DNA of 64,000 nucleotides from Gemmatimonadota bacterium (GTDB lineage: Bacteria; Gemmatimonadota; Gemmatimonadetes; Longimicrobiales; Gaopeijiaceae): NCBI GenBank assembly GCA_022571515.1, contig JACZXQ010000007.1, positions 1 to 64,000 on the forward strand. Direction: 5' to 3'. Below the pieces are notes generated by a model. The model ran no database searches, was not told the origin of the DNA, and saw only the letters and a list, made by a program, of their open reading frames with translations. Both the position numbers and the translations under genes were made by a program. How positions within the stretch are numbered: the stretch's first letter is position 1; each line of letters starts with the position of its first letter. Of the stretch, positions 34,605-42,743 are shown in pieces.

Positions 34605-36434
34605 ATGAGCGTTGAAGCCCTAAAAGAACAAGCTCGCCGCTTCGAGCAGAAAGAGCAGTGGAGTAAGGCTCTGGATCTGTACGTGCAGGCGATCTCACGT
34701 CTAGAGCAAGACGATCATCCGGACATCAGCCTGTTCAACCGGGCCGGCGACCTCAGCACGCGCGTGGGCAACATCCAGGCGGCGGTCGAGCAATACGAAA
34801 AGGCCGTCGATCTCTACGTCGACGCCCAGCTCCCCAACAACGCCATCGCGGTCTGCAAGAAGGTCATCCGGAACCTCCCCTCGCGGCACACCACGTACCT
34901 CAAGATGGGCCAGATCCGGGCATCACAGGGATTTCTGACCGATGCGCGCGCCAACTTTCTGGCGTACGCGGAGCGCATGCAGGGCGAGGGACAGATCGAC
35001 GAGGCGCTACGCGCCCTCATCGAGTTCGCTGATCTGGCCCCCGACGACCACGAGATCCGCATCGCTTTGGGTTCACAGTTCGAGCAGCGGGGACGCGTGG
35101 GCGAGGCGGTCGAGCAGCTTATTCAGGCGCACCAGGTGCTCACGCGGAAGGGCATCAAGGATCAAGCCCAAGAGATCGCCGACACGATCGAGGAGCTTTC
35201 CCCCGGGACAGAGATTCCTCCGCCCGGTGTGGCCGTGCCCAAGGCGTCCAACGCGTCGGACGACCTCATCTTCGAGCTTACCGGTGAGGAAACCACCGAC
35301 AAAGTGTCGGCGGAAGAGCCGGTAGAAGAGCTTGCGGTCATCGACTCCGACGGTGGCTCGTTCGAGATCGAGGACACGATAACGGACGACGATTCCCCGC
35401 TTCCCATGTTGCAGTTCGACGATGACGCCGCCGAGGAGGAGGAGGCCGTCGTCCTGGAGGTGTCCGATGCGGCCGTCGACGAGACGTCCGAGGTGGGGGA
35501 AGCCATCTCGGAGGCGGTCGAGGAGGCGGTCGAGGAAGCGGTTGCGGACGCGTCTGCGGACGCGGGGGATGAGGAGTTCGAGGCGGACGAGGTTGTCGCC
35601 GAACACCGCAGGCTCTTCGAGGATGGTGACGTCGCGAGTGCGGTCGACTCGCTGCGGACCCTGATTGACAGTGAGCCGGACGTGGGGGATCACCATCAGC
35701 GTATGGTGGAATACGCGTTCCGTCTCAATGACCAGTCAGCGCTCGCGTCAGCATATCTCGGCCTGGCTCGATGCCTGCAGCGCGCCGGCTCGGACACCCA
35801 AGCAAGGTCGGTATTCGAGCAGGTCCTCCGGAGTGATCCGGAGAACGCCGAGGCCAAGGCGGCCCTCGGGCAAGACGCTGCTGAGAGTGAAGAGGCCAAG
35901 GAGGTTGCGTCTTCGGATGACTATGTCGATCTCGGCGCCCTGCTCCTCGGCGACGAGGAGAAGTCCACCCGCATGGTGGTGGCGTACGAGGAGCCGACCG
36001 GGGACGAGGAGGCCGACTTCAAGAGGATGCTCAGCCAGTTCAAGGAGAAGGTGGCTGAGAACATCGATGCGGACGACGTCAGCGCTCACTACGACCTCGG
36101 AACCGCCTACAAGGAAATGGGCTTGACCGATGAGGCGATCGGCGAGTTCCAGCAGGCGCTGAGGGCGTCTCCGGATCACCTGCCCACGTATGAGATGCTC
36201 GGGCAGACCTTCATCGAGAAGGGCGCGTTCGAGGCCGCCATCCGCTCGTTGACACGAGCGCTCGACACGCCCCACGATGTCGAGGACGAGTTCCTAGGCA
36301 TTTACTACTATCTGGGACTCTCGCATCAGGAGATGGGGAATACCGAACTGGCCCTGGAGTTCTACGAGAGGGTATTCTCCCTGGACATCAACTTCCGGGA
36401 TGTCACCGAGCGCATACATGCGCTCCGTGACTGA
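34605..36434 (+). CDS. large TPR protein with acidic middle segment
   Basis: A 609-aa protein with three parts. Residues 1-190 are TPR-like (QWSKALDLYVQAISRLEQDD, GNIQAAVEQYEKAVDLYVDA, GQIDEALRALIEFADLAPDD, GRVGEAVEQLIQAHQVLTRK). Residues about 205-325 are strongly acidic and low in complexity (DDDAAEEEEAVVLEVSD, EAVEEAVEEAVADASADA). The rest has more TPRs (GSDTQARSVFEQVLRSDPEN, GLTDEAIGEFQQALRASPDH, GNTELALEFYERVFSLDINF). There is no signal peptide, so it is likely a cytoplasmic scaffold. It follows ftcD by 32 nt and precedes a polyprenyl synthase, but neither tells its role. Confidence 0.82.
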   Translation: MSVEALKEQARRFEQKEQWSKALDLYVQAISRLEQDDHPDISLFNRAGDLSTRVGNIQAAVEQYEKAVDLYVDAQLPNNAIAVCKKVIRNLPSRHTTYLKMGQIRASQGFLTDARANFLAYAERMQGEGQIDEALRALIEFADLAPDDHEIRIALGSQFEQRGRVGEAVEQLIQAHQVLTRKGIKDQAQEIADTIEELSPGTEIPPPGVAVPKASNASDDLIFELTGEETTDKVSAEEPVEELAVIDSDGGSFEIEDTITDDDSPLPMLQFDDDAAEEEEAVVLEVSDAAVDETSEVGEAISEAVEEAVEEAVADASADAGDEEFEADEVVAEHRRLFEDGDVASAVDSLRTLIDSEPDVGDHHQRMVEYAFRLNDQSALASAYLGLARCLQRAGSDTQARSVFEQVLRSDPENAEAKAALGQDAAESEEAKEVASSDDYVDLGALLLGDEEKSTRMVVAYEEPTGDEEADFKRMLSQFKEKVAENIDADDVSAHYDLGTAYKEMGLTDEAIGEFQQALRASPDHLPTYEMLGQTFIEKGAFEAAIRSLTRALDTPHDVEDEFLGIYYYLGLSHQEMGNTELALEFYERVFSLDINFRDVTERIHALRD

Positions 36435-36488
36435 GCCCGGAGACACCGTTATGGCTGCAGCCTCGAAACGGCTGGCGGGTACCCAGTA

Positions 36489-37496
36489 GTGGATGCCGCA
36501 GCCGCCCTTCTGAAGGGGGCGCCGTCCGCCCTCGCCTCCATACAATCCCAGATCAGTGGTCGCCTCACGGAGGTGCTCTCCGAGTTGAGGCGTATCGTCG
36601 TGTCCGACTTCGACATGATCGAGGATGTCAACGAGTACCTCCTGCTCATGCGGGGGAAGCTTTTCCGGCCGACCTTGCTGCTACTCGCGAACGAGGTCGC
36701 GGACTCGCCGGATGACGACGCGATCACGCTGGCCGCGGTGGTAGAACTCGTGCACTTGGCGACACTCGTGCATGACGATGCGGTTGACCACTCGGTTCTG
36801 CGAAGAGGGCAGCCCACCGTGAACGCGCTCTGGACGCACCAGATCGCTGTCATCATGGGTGATTACCTCTACAGCCGAGGGGTCTCGGAGCTGGCGGAGC
36901 TCGGCAACCTGGAGGCCGTTCGCGTGTTGGCTGCGGCCGCCAACGAGATGAGCGTCGGCGAGATGCGCCAACTCACCACCTACGATGCGCTCGACTTCAC
37001 GGAGGATGACTACCATCGCCTGATCGCCGCCAAGACGGCGTCGCTGATGTCGGCGGCGTGCGAGATGGGCGCGCTGGTGGGGGGGGATGATCGCCTTCGT
37101 AAGCCACTCAAGAGCTTCGGGCACTTGCTCGGCATGGCGTTCCAGATTGCGGACGACCTGCTCGACTACACGGGCACGGAGGCTGTGACCGGTAAGCCGA
37201 CGGGGCACGACTTGCGCGAGCGTAAGGTGACGCTGCCTCTTGTCGGTGCGCTCGAGCGGATGAGCCCGCCCGAGCTCGAGCGTGTTCGGCGCTTTTTCAC
37301 GCTGGTCGACCCGAGCGACACCGATATCCAGGAGATCGTGGGCATCGTCGATGAGAGCGGTGGCCTGGAGTACGCACGTGCGCGGGCGGTTCAATATGCC
37401 GAAAAAGCCGAGGCGATGCTGGGCAAGTTGGACGAAGGCCCGGCGATCGACGCCCTCAGGCATTCGGTGGTCTACGCCATCGACCGGACCCACTAG
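36489..37496 (+). CDS. long-chain polyprenyl diphosphate synthase
   Basis: Trans-prenyltransferase of the IspB/HepT class, extending farnesyl or geranylgeranyl diphosphate with isopentenyl units, most likely for a quinone side chain. Seen: LLMRGKLFRPTLLLLANEVA, first Asp-rich motif DDAVD at 96-100 in LVHDDAVDHSVLRRGQPTVN, GDYLYSRGVSEL, and second motif DDLLD at 222-226 in FQIADDLLDYTGTEAVTGKP. 335 aa. The residues before the first motif are small (Ala/Thr-Leu-Val-His), consistent with a long product, but chain length is not certain. GTG start at 36489; ATG 36555 in the same frame would be shorter. Confidence 0.92.
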   Translation: MDAAAALLKGAPSALASIQSQISGRLTEVLSELRRIVVSDFDMIEDVNEYLLLMRGKLFRPTLLLLANEVADSPDDDAITLAAVVELVHLATLVHDDAVDHSVLRRGQPTVNALWTHQIAVIMGDYLYSRGVSELAELGNLEAVRVLAAAANEMSVGEMRQLTTYDALDFTEDDYHRLIAAKTASLMSAACEMGALVGGDDRLRKPLKSFGHLLGMAFQIADDLLDYTGTEAVTGKPTGHDLRERKVTLPLVGALERMSPPELERVRRFFTLVDPSDTDIQEIVGIVDESGGLEYARARAVQYAEKAEAMLGKLDEGPAIDALRHSVVYAIDRTH

Positions 37497-37518
37497 AAGC
37501 CTGGAGGAGCCAGGAGCC

Positions 37519-37560
37519 ATGCGAACGAGGAACGAGTGCCGGGATCGTGCGGTATGTTAG
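37519..37560 (+). other. 13-codon leader ORF overlapping the DUF4321 start
   Basis: ATG 37519 follows a strong purine tract (GGAGGAGCCAGGAGCC) and reads 13 codons to TAG at 37558-37560, overlapping the DUF4321 ATG at 37554. The DUF4321 start itself lacks a good ribosome site. This could be translational coupling, or the ribosome site could serve a start misjudged here. Confidence 0.3.
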
Positions 37561-37832
37561 TCGATACACGGCGGCGGAACGCCGCTCGGCGCGGCTTCAC
37601 ACTCGTGCTGGGGATGGTCCTCGGTGGTTTGATGACCAAGTTGTCGGAGTTGTTCCTGCCCGAGGGACCGGCTCGAAGCTTTCTGGCGACCTCGGTGGCG
37701 GGATCGATCGGCCCGTTCTCGATCGATCTGCTGGCCGTGGCCTTCACGCTCGGGCCGATGGAGGTGCGGCTGAACGTGCTGACGCTGGTGGGGATTGCGA
37801 TCGTGGGCTTTGTCGTCCGGTCCTGGATCTGA
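37554..37832 (+). CDS. DUF4321-family small membrane protein
   Basis: A 92-aa protein with a basic N terminus (VDTRRRNAARRG), a hydrophobic segment (FTLVLGMVLGGLMTKLSELF), a middle Gly-Pro turn (GSIGPFSIDLLAVAFTLGPM) and a second hydrophobic segment (RLNVLTLVGIAIVGFVVRSW). The layout matches the DUF4321 family, small two-span proteins of unknown function. GTG 37536 is an alternative start. The next gene is tatA, 34 nt away, so co-transcription is likely; a link to Tat is speculative. Confidence 0.75.
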   Translation: MLVDTRRRNAARRGFTLVLGMVLGGLMTKLSELFLPEGPARSFLATSVAGSIGPFSIDLLAVAFTLGPMEVRLNVLTLVGIAIVGFVVRSWI

Positions 37833-37866
37833 GCGGACCGGCATTCGAATCTGGAGGTAGATAACG

Positions 37867-38118
37867 ATGGGAATCGGCGGTCTGGGCATGGGGGAGATGG
37901 TTCTCATCTTCCTGGTCGTGCTTCTTCTCTTCGGTGCCAAGAAGTTGCCCGAGATCGGCTCCTCGCTCGGCAAGGGCATTCGGGAATTCAAGAGTTCGAT
38001 CAGAGAGATCGAGCGGGAAATCCGAACGCCCGATGACTCGCAGGACTCGATTTCGTCCACGGTATCGTCGAAGGACGACGATGACGGCGAGCCGAGGAGC
38101 CTGACCAGCAGTTCCTGA
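37867..38118 (+). CDS. tatA: Sec-independent translocase subunit TatA
   Basis: TatA forms the variable-size pore of the Tat pathway. Seen: one N-terminal helix (MGEMVLIFLVVLLLFG), the FGAKKLPEIGSSLGKGIREF amphipathic region that defines the family, and a charged C-terminal tail (REIEREIRTPDDS) ending in Ser. 83 aa. It has a GGAGGTAGATAACG ribosome site. It is separate from tatC (28506). The next gene ends convergently 8 nt away. Confidence 0.95.
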   Translation: MGIGGLGMGEMVLIFLVVLLLFGAKKLPEIGSSLGKGIREFKSSIREIEREIRTPDDSQDSISSTVSSKDDDDGEPRSLTSSS

Positions 38119-38125
38119 CAGGCTT

Positions 38126-39955
38126 CTAGAAGATCGGGGCCTGAATCTGGTTTGGGCTGTCGTCGATGGGTCCGCGCAGCACCGCATCGCGGTTATCGAC
38201 GATCTTGGCCGCGGCACGAATACCCGAGAGCCACTGCTGCAGCCGTGTCTGGCGGAGCGATTGCGTGACGGCCAGACGCTGGCTGACGACCTGCTGGTCC
38301 CAGGCGATGCTGTCGGCCGGTGTATAGAGCAGCAGCTCGATGATCAGGACGTTGTTGTTCGCCTCAACCACGCTGCTCACCTCACCCTCGTTGAGGCCGA
38401 AGGCCGCGCCGACCGCCGCGTTTTGCCGGCCCAACGCGGGCACGAAGTCCAGTCGCGTGAACGGGCCCGCGTCGCGGAGCTCCACACCAAACCGAGCCGC
38501 CACGTTCTCGATGGCTTCGCCTCCCCGAATGGCGGCGAGAATTTCCTCGCCCTCGGCTACGGCGACTTCGACCTTCTTGCGCTGACGGATGGTGATCTCG
38601 ATCGCGGCCCCCGCGTCCTCCGCGGAGATGAAGCCCTCCTCGCGGGCCTCGATCAACTCCATCATGTAGAAGCCCTGCGTCGTCTCATAGACCGGACTCA
38701 CGTCACCCGGTGAGGCTTCCTCGAACGCCCAGTCCGCTCCCTCGCCGACGCTGCCGGCGCCCGCAACGAAGGCGAAGTCGGCAGTCACCGTCGCGGATTG
38801 GACCGTGAGTCCCACCATGGCGGCCGCCTCTTCGATCGTGCGTGCCTCACCGAGCGTTTCGAGGGAGTCCGCCATGGTGAGCAGGTCGAGCTCGGACTCC
38901 TCGGTCCTGACGACCGGCACGAGAATGTGTCGTGCCTGGATCGAGTCGCCCGCCTTGTCCAACACCTCGATGATGTGGTAACCAAAACCCGTCTTCACAG
39001 GCTCGTTGGTCACGCCCACCGCGGACGCGAACGCCACTTCCTCGAATGCTTCGACCATACGTCCGCGCCCGAACCAACCGAGGTCGCCGCTTCCATCGCT
39101 GACCCCCCGCCGACTCAGGAGGTCGTCGAAATCGGCACCGTCGACCAGTTCCTGCCGCAGCTCGGCCGCGTACTCTCCCGCGGTAACCGTGTCCGAGGGA
39201 AGTGGTGTCTTGTCCAGCACGACGACCTTTACCGAGGCTTGCGCCGGAATGGCGAATTCCTCGCGGTTGTCGCTGTAATACCGGCGGACCTCCGAGGGCT
39301 CGACCGTGATCAGGGAGTCGGCAACGCGCTGGAACGGATTCAACGGCATGTAGCGCACCTGCACCCGCTCGTTCGCGTCTCTGTAGGCACGCCAGAGCTC
39401 TGCGTCGCTGAGGTACACGTCGGACGCCAGTTGGCGAATCAGCTTGCTCCGCGAAATCACGTCGCGATAGTAGTCCTCCAACTGGATCAGGAGTTGGGTG
39501 TCCAGAGTGGAGGCGGCCAGGAACGAGAAGTATTTCTCCGGATCGAACCGACCCTCCGTCTGGAACGCCGGGTGGGTGCGGAACTCGGGTGGTGGGCTCG
39601 TACGAGCCGCCATTTGGATCTCTTCGTCGCTCACCGCGATGTTGCGGCGCTCCAGTTCCTGGTAGATGAGGGCCTGGTTGACCACCTCATCCCAGGCGGC
39701 ATCCTCGATGTCACGATTCTGCTGCGACGTCACCGGATCCTGCTGAGAGTCGGCGACCTGGTCGTAGATTCGGCGGTAGGCATTGTTGAATGCGTCATAG
39801 CTGATCGACTCGCCGTTGACCTTTCCGATCGCACCGGGGCCGACACCGCTCACGCCCGTCACGTCCATCCCCCACGTGAACACCATGAGACCCACGAAGG
39901 CGAATGCCGTGATCAGCATGATCCACTTCGTGTTCTCCCTCATTTGACGCATCAT
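38126..39955 (-). CDS. PpiD/SurA-like periplasmic peptidyl-prolyl isomerase
   Basis: A 609-aa membrane-anchored periplasmic chaperone. Seen: N-terminal helix (KWIMLITAFAFVGLMVFTW) after MMRQMREN, a SurA_N-like domain at about 40-200 (IGKVNGESISYDAFNNAYRR, DEVVNQALIYQELERRNIAV), a parvulin-type domain at about 235-335 (ASVKVVVLDKTPLP, GDLGWFGRGRMVEAFEEVAF, EPVKTGFGYHIIEVLD), and what may be a second degenerate one from ARHILVPVVRTEESEL. This is the PpiD architecture; PpiD helps newly exported proteins leave the Sec channel. Minus strand and convergent with tatA. Very likely single-gene, with divergent control region shared with the TPR gene at 40160. Confidence 0.9.
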   Translation of the reverse strand: MMRQMRENTKWIMLITAFAFVGLMVFTWGMDVTGVSGVGPGAIGKVNGESISYDAFNNAYRRIYDQVADSQQDPVTSQQNRDIEDAAWDEVVNQALIYQELERRNIAVSDEEIQMAARTSPPPEFRTHPAFQTEGRFDPEKYFSFLAASTLDTQLLIQLEDYYRDVISRSKLIRQLASDVYLSDAELWRAYRDANERVQVRYMPLNPFQRVADSLITVEPSEVRRYYSDNREEFAIPAQASVKVVVLDKTPLPSDTVTAGEYAAELRQELVDGADFDDLLSRRGVSDGSGDLGWFGRGRMVEAFEEVAFASAVGVTNEPVKTGFGYHIIEVLDKAGDSIQARHILVPVVRTEESELDLLTMADSLETLGEARTIEEAAAMVGLTVQSATVTADFAFVAGAGSVGEGADWAFEEASPGDVSPVYETTQGFYMMELIEAREEGFISAEDAGAAIEITIRQRKKVEVAVAEGEEILAAIRGGEAIENVAARFGVELRDAGPFTRLDFVPALGRQNAAVGAAFGLNEGEVSSVVEANNNVLIIELLLYTPADSIAWDQQVVSQRLAVTQSLRQTRLQQWLSGIRAAAKIVDNRDAVLRGPIDDSPNQIQAPIF

Positions 39956-40067
39956 AGACCGGCGACTCCTCGGCGGATCCCCTCAATTTCCAGAAACATC
40001 CTTTTCACCTCATACGGCCGAGGCCTTCGAAACTAACCGCTTCGAATAAGCCCCTCAACCTTTCTCG

Positions 40068-40097
40068 TTGACACCTTTTCCCGACAGTTCGTATCTT
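40068..40097 (+). promoter_or_regulatory. sigma-70-type promoter for the repeat-bearing TPR gene
   Basis: TTGACA (40068-40073), an 18-nt spacer and TATCTT (40092-40097), a near-consensus -35 with the same -10 as the LysM promoter at 18745. It leaves a leader of about 55 nt before the GTG at 40160. Confidence 0.65.
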
Positions 40098-40159
40098 CAT
40101 GTCGGCTGGTTCGGAATGCTCTACCCGCCGATTTCGAGCCCTTTTTCGGGAGTGCGCGC

Positions 40160-41140
40160 GTGTCAGAATCGCTGGAACAAGAAATTGTAGCGCTCCAGGA
40201 CTTGCACGGGTCCAGTCGTGACCCGAACGGAACGGCTTTTGTTCCCCTAGCGGATGCCCACCGCCGCGCCGGTGAACTCGACAAGGCACTCGAGCTGTTG
40301 AGGGAGGGCCTCAACAGGCACCCGGAGCACACCTCCGGCCACGTTGTGGCGTCATGGGTGCACATGGACCGCGGCGCGCTCGACGATGCGCTCGGGACGC
40401 TAGAGTTGGTCATGGAGTTGGACCACGACAACCGCGCAGGGTTGAAGTGCCTCGGGCAGGTCTTGAACGAGAAGGGCGACCGCGAGGGGGCCATAGGGCA
40501 CCTTACCCGACTCGCGGAGTTGGAGCCCGAGGACCTCGAGGCGCGCTCCCTGCTCGAGACCATCCAGGCGGCCGAACCCGTCGTGGTCCCTGAGGCCGAG
40601 CCCCTGGACAGAAGCGAGGATATCGTCACCCGCACGATGGGTGACGTGTACGCCGCCCAGGGGCTGTTCGATCAAGCGATCGAGGTCTTTGAACAACTCG
40701 TCGCCGCCGCCCCGGACGACGACGAATTGACGGCCCGCCTGGCGGAGTTGCGCGCTGAGGCAGCGGCGCCCCTGGTGGTGGACGACCCGCCGTATGAGCA
40801 CGAGCCCGTTACGATCGACGAGCTTGCGCCGGAACCCGCGATCTCCACCGTCGGGGAGTCTCCGGTCGTGTCGATCGACGCGCTGGCGCCGAGCGAGGTG
40901 CTCGCACCGTCGCTGGATGATCGGCTTGTGGTTCCGATCGGTTCTCTGGCCCCCGAGGGTGAGCGCCCTGTGGTGCTGATGGGTTCTCTGGCCCCCGAGG
41001 GTGAGCGCCCTGTGGTGCTGATCGGTTCCCTGGCCCCCGAGGGTGAGCGCCCTGTGGTGCTGATGGGTTCTCTGGCCCCCGAGCGTGAGCGCCCTGTGGT
41101 AGCGATCGCGCTGCTCGCGCCTGACGCCGCTTCCGGTTAG
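40160..41140 (+). CDS. TPR protein with C-terminal SLAPEGERP tandem repeats
   Basis: A 326-aa protein. The N-terminal about 135 residues carry TPR-like pairs (AGELDKALELLREGLNRHPEH, GALDDALGTLELVMELDHDN, GDREGAIGHLTRLAELEPED); another sits near 160-190 (QGLFDQAIEVFEQLVAAAPDD). From about 215 on, degenerate units (PVTIDELAP, VVSIDALAP) lead into four 14-residue repeats of the form VVxxGSLAPEGERP. There is no signal peptide. The repeats are Pro-rich and regularly charged, likely extended binding motifs. The function is unknown. A strong-looking promoter precedes it, and aroQ follows after 15 nt. Confidence 0.82.
   Translation: MSESLEQEIVALQDLHGSSRDPNGTAFVPLADAHRRAGELDKALELLREGLNRHPEHTSGHVVASWVHMDRGALDDALGTLELVMELDHDNRAGLKCLGQVLNEKGDREGAIGHLTRLAELEPEDLEARSLLETIQAAEPVVVPEAEPLDRSEDIVTRTMGDVYAAQGLFDQAIEVFEQLVAAAPDDDELTARLAELRAEAAAPLVVDDPPYEHEPVTIDELAPEPAISTVGESPVVSIDALAPSEVLAPSLDDRLVVPIGSLAPEGERPVVLMGSLAPEGERPVVLIGSLAPEGERPVVLMGSLAPERERPVVAIALLAPDAASG
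40928..41095 (+). repeat. four tandem 42-bp repeats inside the TPR gene
   Basis: Units begin at 40928, 40970, 41012 and 41054. Each encodes 14 residues (VVLMGSLAPEGERP with small changes). The units differ mainly at codon 3-4 (CCG-ATC, CTG-ATG, CTG-ATC, CTG-ATG), at one synonymous site (TCT/TCC) and at one Gly-to-Arg change in the last copy. The near-identity implies recent duplication and a copy number that may vary between strains without breaking the frame. Confidence 0.95.
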
Positions 41141-41155
41141 CCCCGAGGTCATCGC

Positions 41156-41590
41156 ATGAGAATTGCGGTCGTTCACGGCCCGAACCTTCGCCTATTGGGG
41201 CGCAGGGAGCCCGATGTCTACGGCACCCTCACGCTGGACGATATCAACGCACGGATCGGTGAGGTCGCCGCGGAGCTGGGCACCGAGATCGAGACGTTTC
41301 AGTCCAACGCCGAAGGTGACATCCTCGATTTCCTGGAAGAGGCTTCCGAGCGGGTCGACGGCTTCGTGGTCAATGCGGGCGGGCTGACCCACACCAGCAT
41401 TGCGTTACGGGATGGGCTGGTGGGCGTCGGGCGGCCCTTCGTGGAGGTTCACCTGTCCAACATCGCGGGGCGTGAGCGATTCCGCCGGCACTCGTTTCTC
41501 ACGCCGGTGGCGGTCGGTGCGGTTCTTGGTTTCGGCGTCGATAGCTATCTTCTTGGGCTGCGGGCCCTGGTGGCCCACTTGGGCGGATGA
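41156..41590 (+). CDS. aroQ: 3-dehydroquinate dehydratase, type II
   Basis: Type II dehydroquinase, third step of the shikimate pathway. Seen: GPNLRLLGRREPDVYG with the catalytic Asn, Arg and Tyr, FQSNAEGDILDFLEEA, NAGGLTHTSIALRDGL, and EVHLSNIAGRERFRRHSFL with the catalytic His. The 144-aa length is standard. The order aroQ-efp-accB-accC is seen in many bacteria; the pepQ-type gene often between aroQ and efp is missing here. Confidence 0.96.
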   Translation: MRIAVVHGPNLRLLGRREPDVYGTLTLDDINARIGEVAAELGTEIETFQSNAEGDILDFLEEASERVDGFVVNAGGLTHTSIALRDGLVGVGRPFVEVHLSNIAGRERFRRHSFLTPVAVGAVLGFGVDSYLLGLRALVAHLGG

Positions 41591-41632
41591 CCGCTCTCGT
41601 GCTTATCGACGTCAGGGAGAGATAAAGAAGCG

Positions 41633-42199
41633 ATGGGAAGTACCGCTGACTTCAGGAACGGTATGGTCCTGGACATTGATGGCCAGTTGTGGAGTATCGC
41701 CTATTTTCAGCACGTGAAGCCGGGCAAGGGGCCCGCCTTCGTGCGCACCAAGCTCAAGAATGTCCTCACCGGTGCGGTGGTGGAAAAAACATTCCGGGCC
41801 GGCGAGAAGGTGACCGATGTCCGGCTGGAGCGCCGTCCCGTGTCGTACAGCTACACGGACGGCGAGCTGTACTACTTCATGGATACGCAGACCTTCGACA
41901 TGATCCCCATCGCCGGAGAGATGATCGGTGAGACTCAGCTCAAGTACCTCAAAGAGAACATGGAGTGCGAGGGGCTGGTCCACGACGGCAAGGTCCTGAA
42001 TGTGGAGTTGCCCTTCTTCGTCGAGCTTGCCGTGGCGCAGACGGATCCGGGGCTGAAGGGGGACACGGCCCAGGGTGGCACCAAGCCTGCTACGCTCGAG
42101 ACCGGCGCGGTGATCCAGGTGCCGCTGTTCGTGGAAGAGGGTGAAATCGTGAAGGTGGATCGCCGAGAGGACAAGTACCTGACACGGGTGTCCAAATGA
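41633..42199 (+). CDS. efp: translation elongation factor P
   Basis: EF-P rescues ribosomes stalled at polyproline. Seen: three-domain OB-fold protein of 188 aa; domain I with HVKPGKGPAFVRTKLKN, where Lys32 at the tip is the residue lysylated by EpmA in some bacteria; YSYTDGELYYFMDTQTFD; and C-terminal GDTAQGGTKPATLETGAVIQVPLFV. No modifying enzyme gene (epmA, epmB, earP) is in the window. Overlaps accB by four bases (ATGA). Confidence 0.97.
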   Translation: MGSTADFRNGMVLDIDGQLWSIAYFQHVKPGKGPAFVRTKLKNVLTGAVVEKTFRAGEKVTDVRLERRPVSYSYTDGELYYFMDTQTFDMIPIAGEMIGETQLKYLKENMECEGLVHDGKVLNVELPFFVELAVAQTDPGLKGDTAQGGTKPATLETGAVIQVPLFVEEGEIVKVDRREDKYLTRVSK

Positions 42200-42708
42200 T
42201 TGACCTGAGTTTCTTGGAGAGCCTGATTCAGGCCATTGACCGTTCCAGTCTGGACTCGATCGAGATCGAGCGCGGCGGTACCAGGATTCGTCTGGCCAAG
42301 ACGCCCGGCGTGGTGGTGAACGGCGTTGCGCCCGCACAGGCCGCCTACGTTCCCATGGTGCAGCCGGCTCCGCCCCAACCGGTAACGGTACCGGTACCCG
42401 CGCCAGCCGAGAGTGTCGATTCCCCGGCCGAGACGGCACCCGAGGAGCAGGCGCAGCCGCAGGGGAACCTCATCGACGTCACGTGCCCGATGGTCGGGAC
42501 GTTCTTCCGCTCACCGGCACCCGATGCGGCTCCCTACGTGGAGGTCGGCTCGAAGGTGGCCAAGGACGACACGCTCTGCATCATCGAGGCCATGAAGCTC
42601 ATGAACGAGCTGGAGAGTGAAGTGGCCGGCACGATCGCGGAGGTGTGCGTGCAGAACGCTGATCCGGTGGAATACGGACAGGTCCTATTCCGTTTGACCC
42701 CGTCTTAG
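42196..42708 (+). CDS. accB: biotin carboxyl carrier protein of acetyl-CoA carboxylase
   Basis: BCCP carries the carboxylated biotin between biotin carboxylase and carboxyltransferase in the first step of fatty-acid synthesis. Seen: an N-terminal helical part (SFLESLIQAIDRSSLDSIEI), a Pro/Ala-rich hinge at about 55-90 (APPQPVTVPVPAPAE), and a C-terminal biotinyl domain with biotin-accepting Lys134 in IIEAMKLMNELESEV, preceded by VTCPMVGTFFRSPAPDAAPY. 170 aa. It is coupled to efp and followed by accC after 35 nt. Confidence 0.97.
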   Translation: MIDLSFLESLIQAIDRSSLDSIEIERGGTRIRLAKTPGVVVNGVAPAQAAYVPMVQPAPPQPVTVPVPAPAESVDSPAETAPEEQAQPQGNLIDVTCPMVGTFFRSPAPDAAPYVEVGSKVAKDDTLCIIEAMKLMNELESEVAGTIAEVCVQNADPVEYGQVLFRLTPS

Positions 42709-42743
42709 GCCGGGCCGTCCAGAACAGCGCGGTAGCGTAGCCG

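Noticed and set aside
40025-40046. Two TTCGAA palindromes in the divergent control region between ppiD-like and TPR genes
   Set aside because: Six-base palindromes are expected by chance; no wider symmetry was found around them.
40928-41095. Evenly spaced repeats considered as a CRISPR array
   Set aside because: The units are directly contiguous, lack unique spacers and are in frame with a protein-coding gene.
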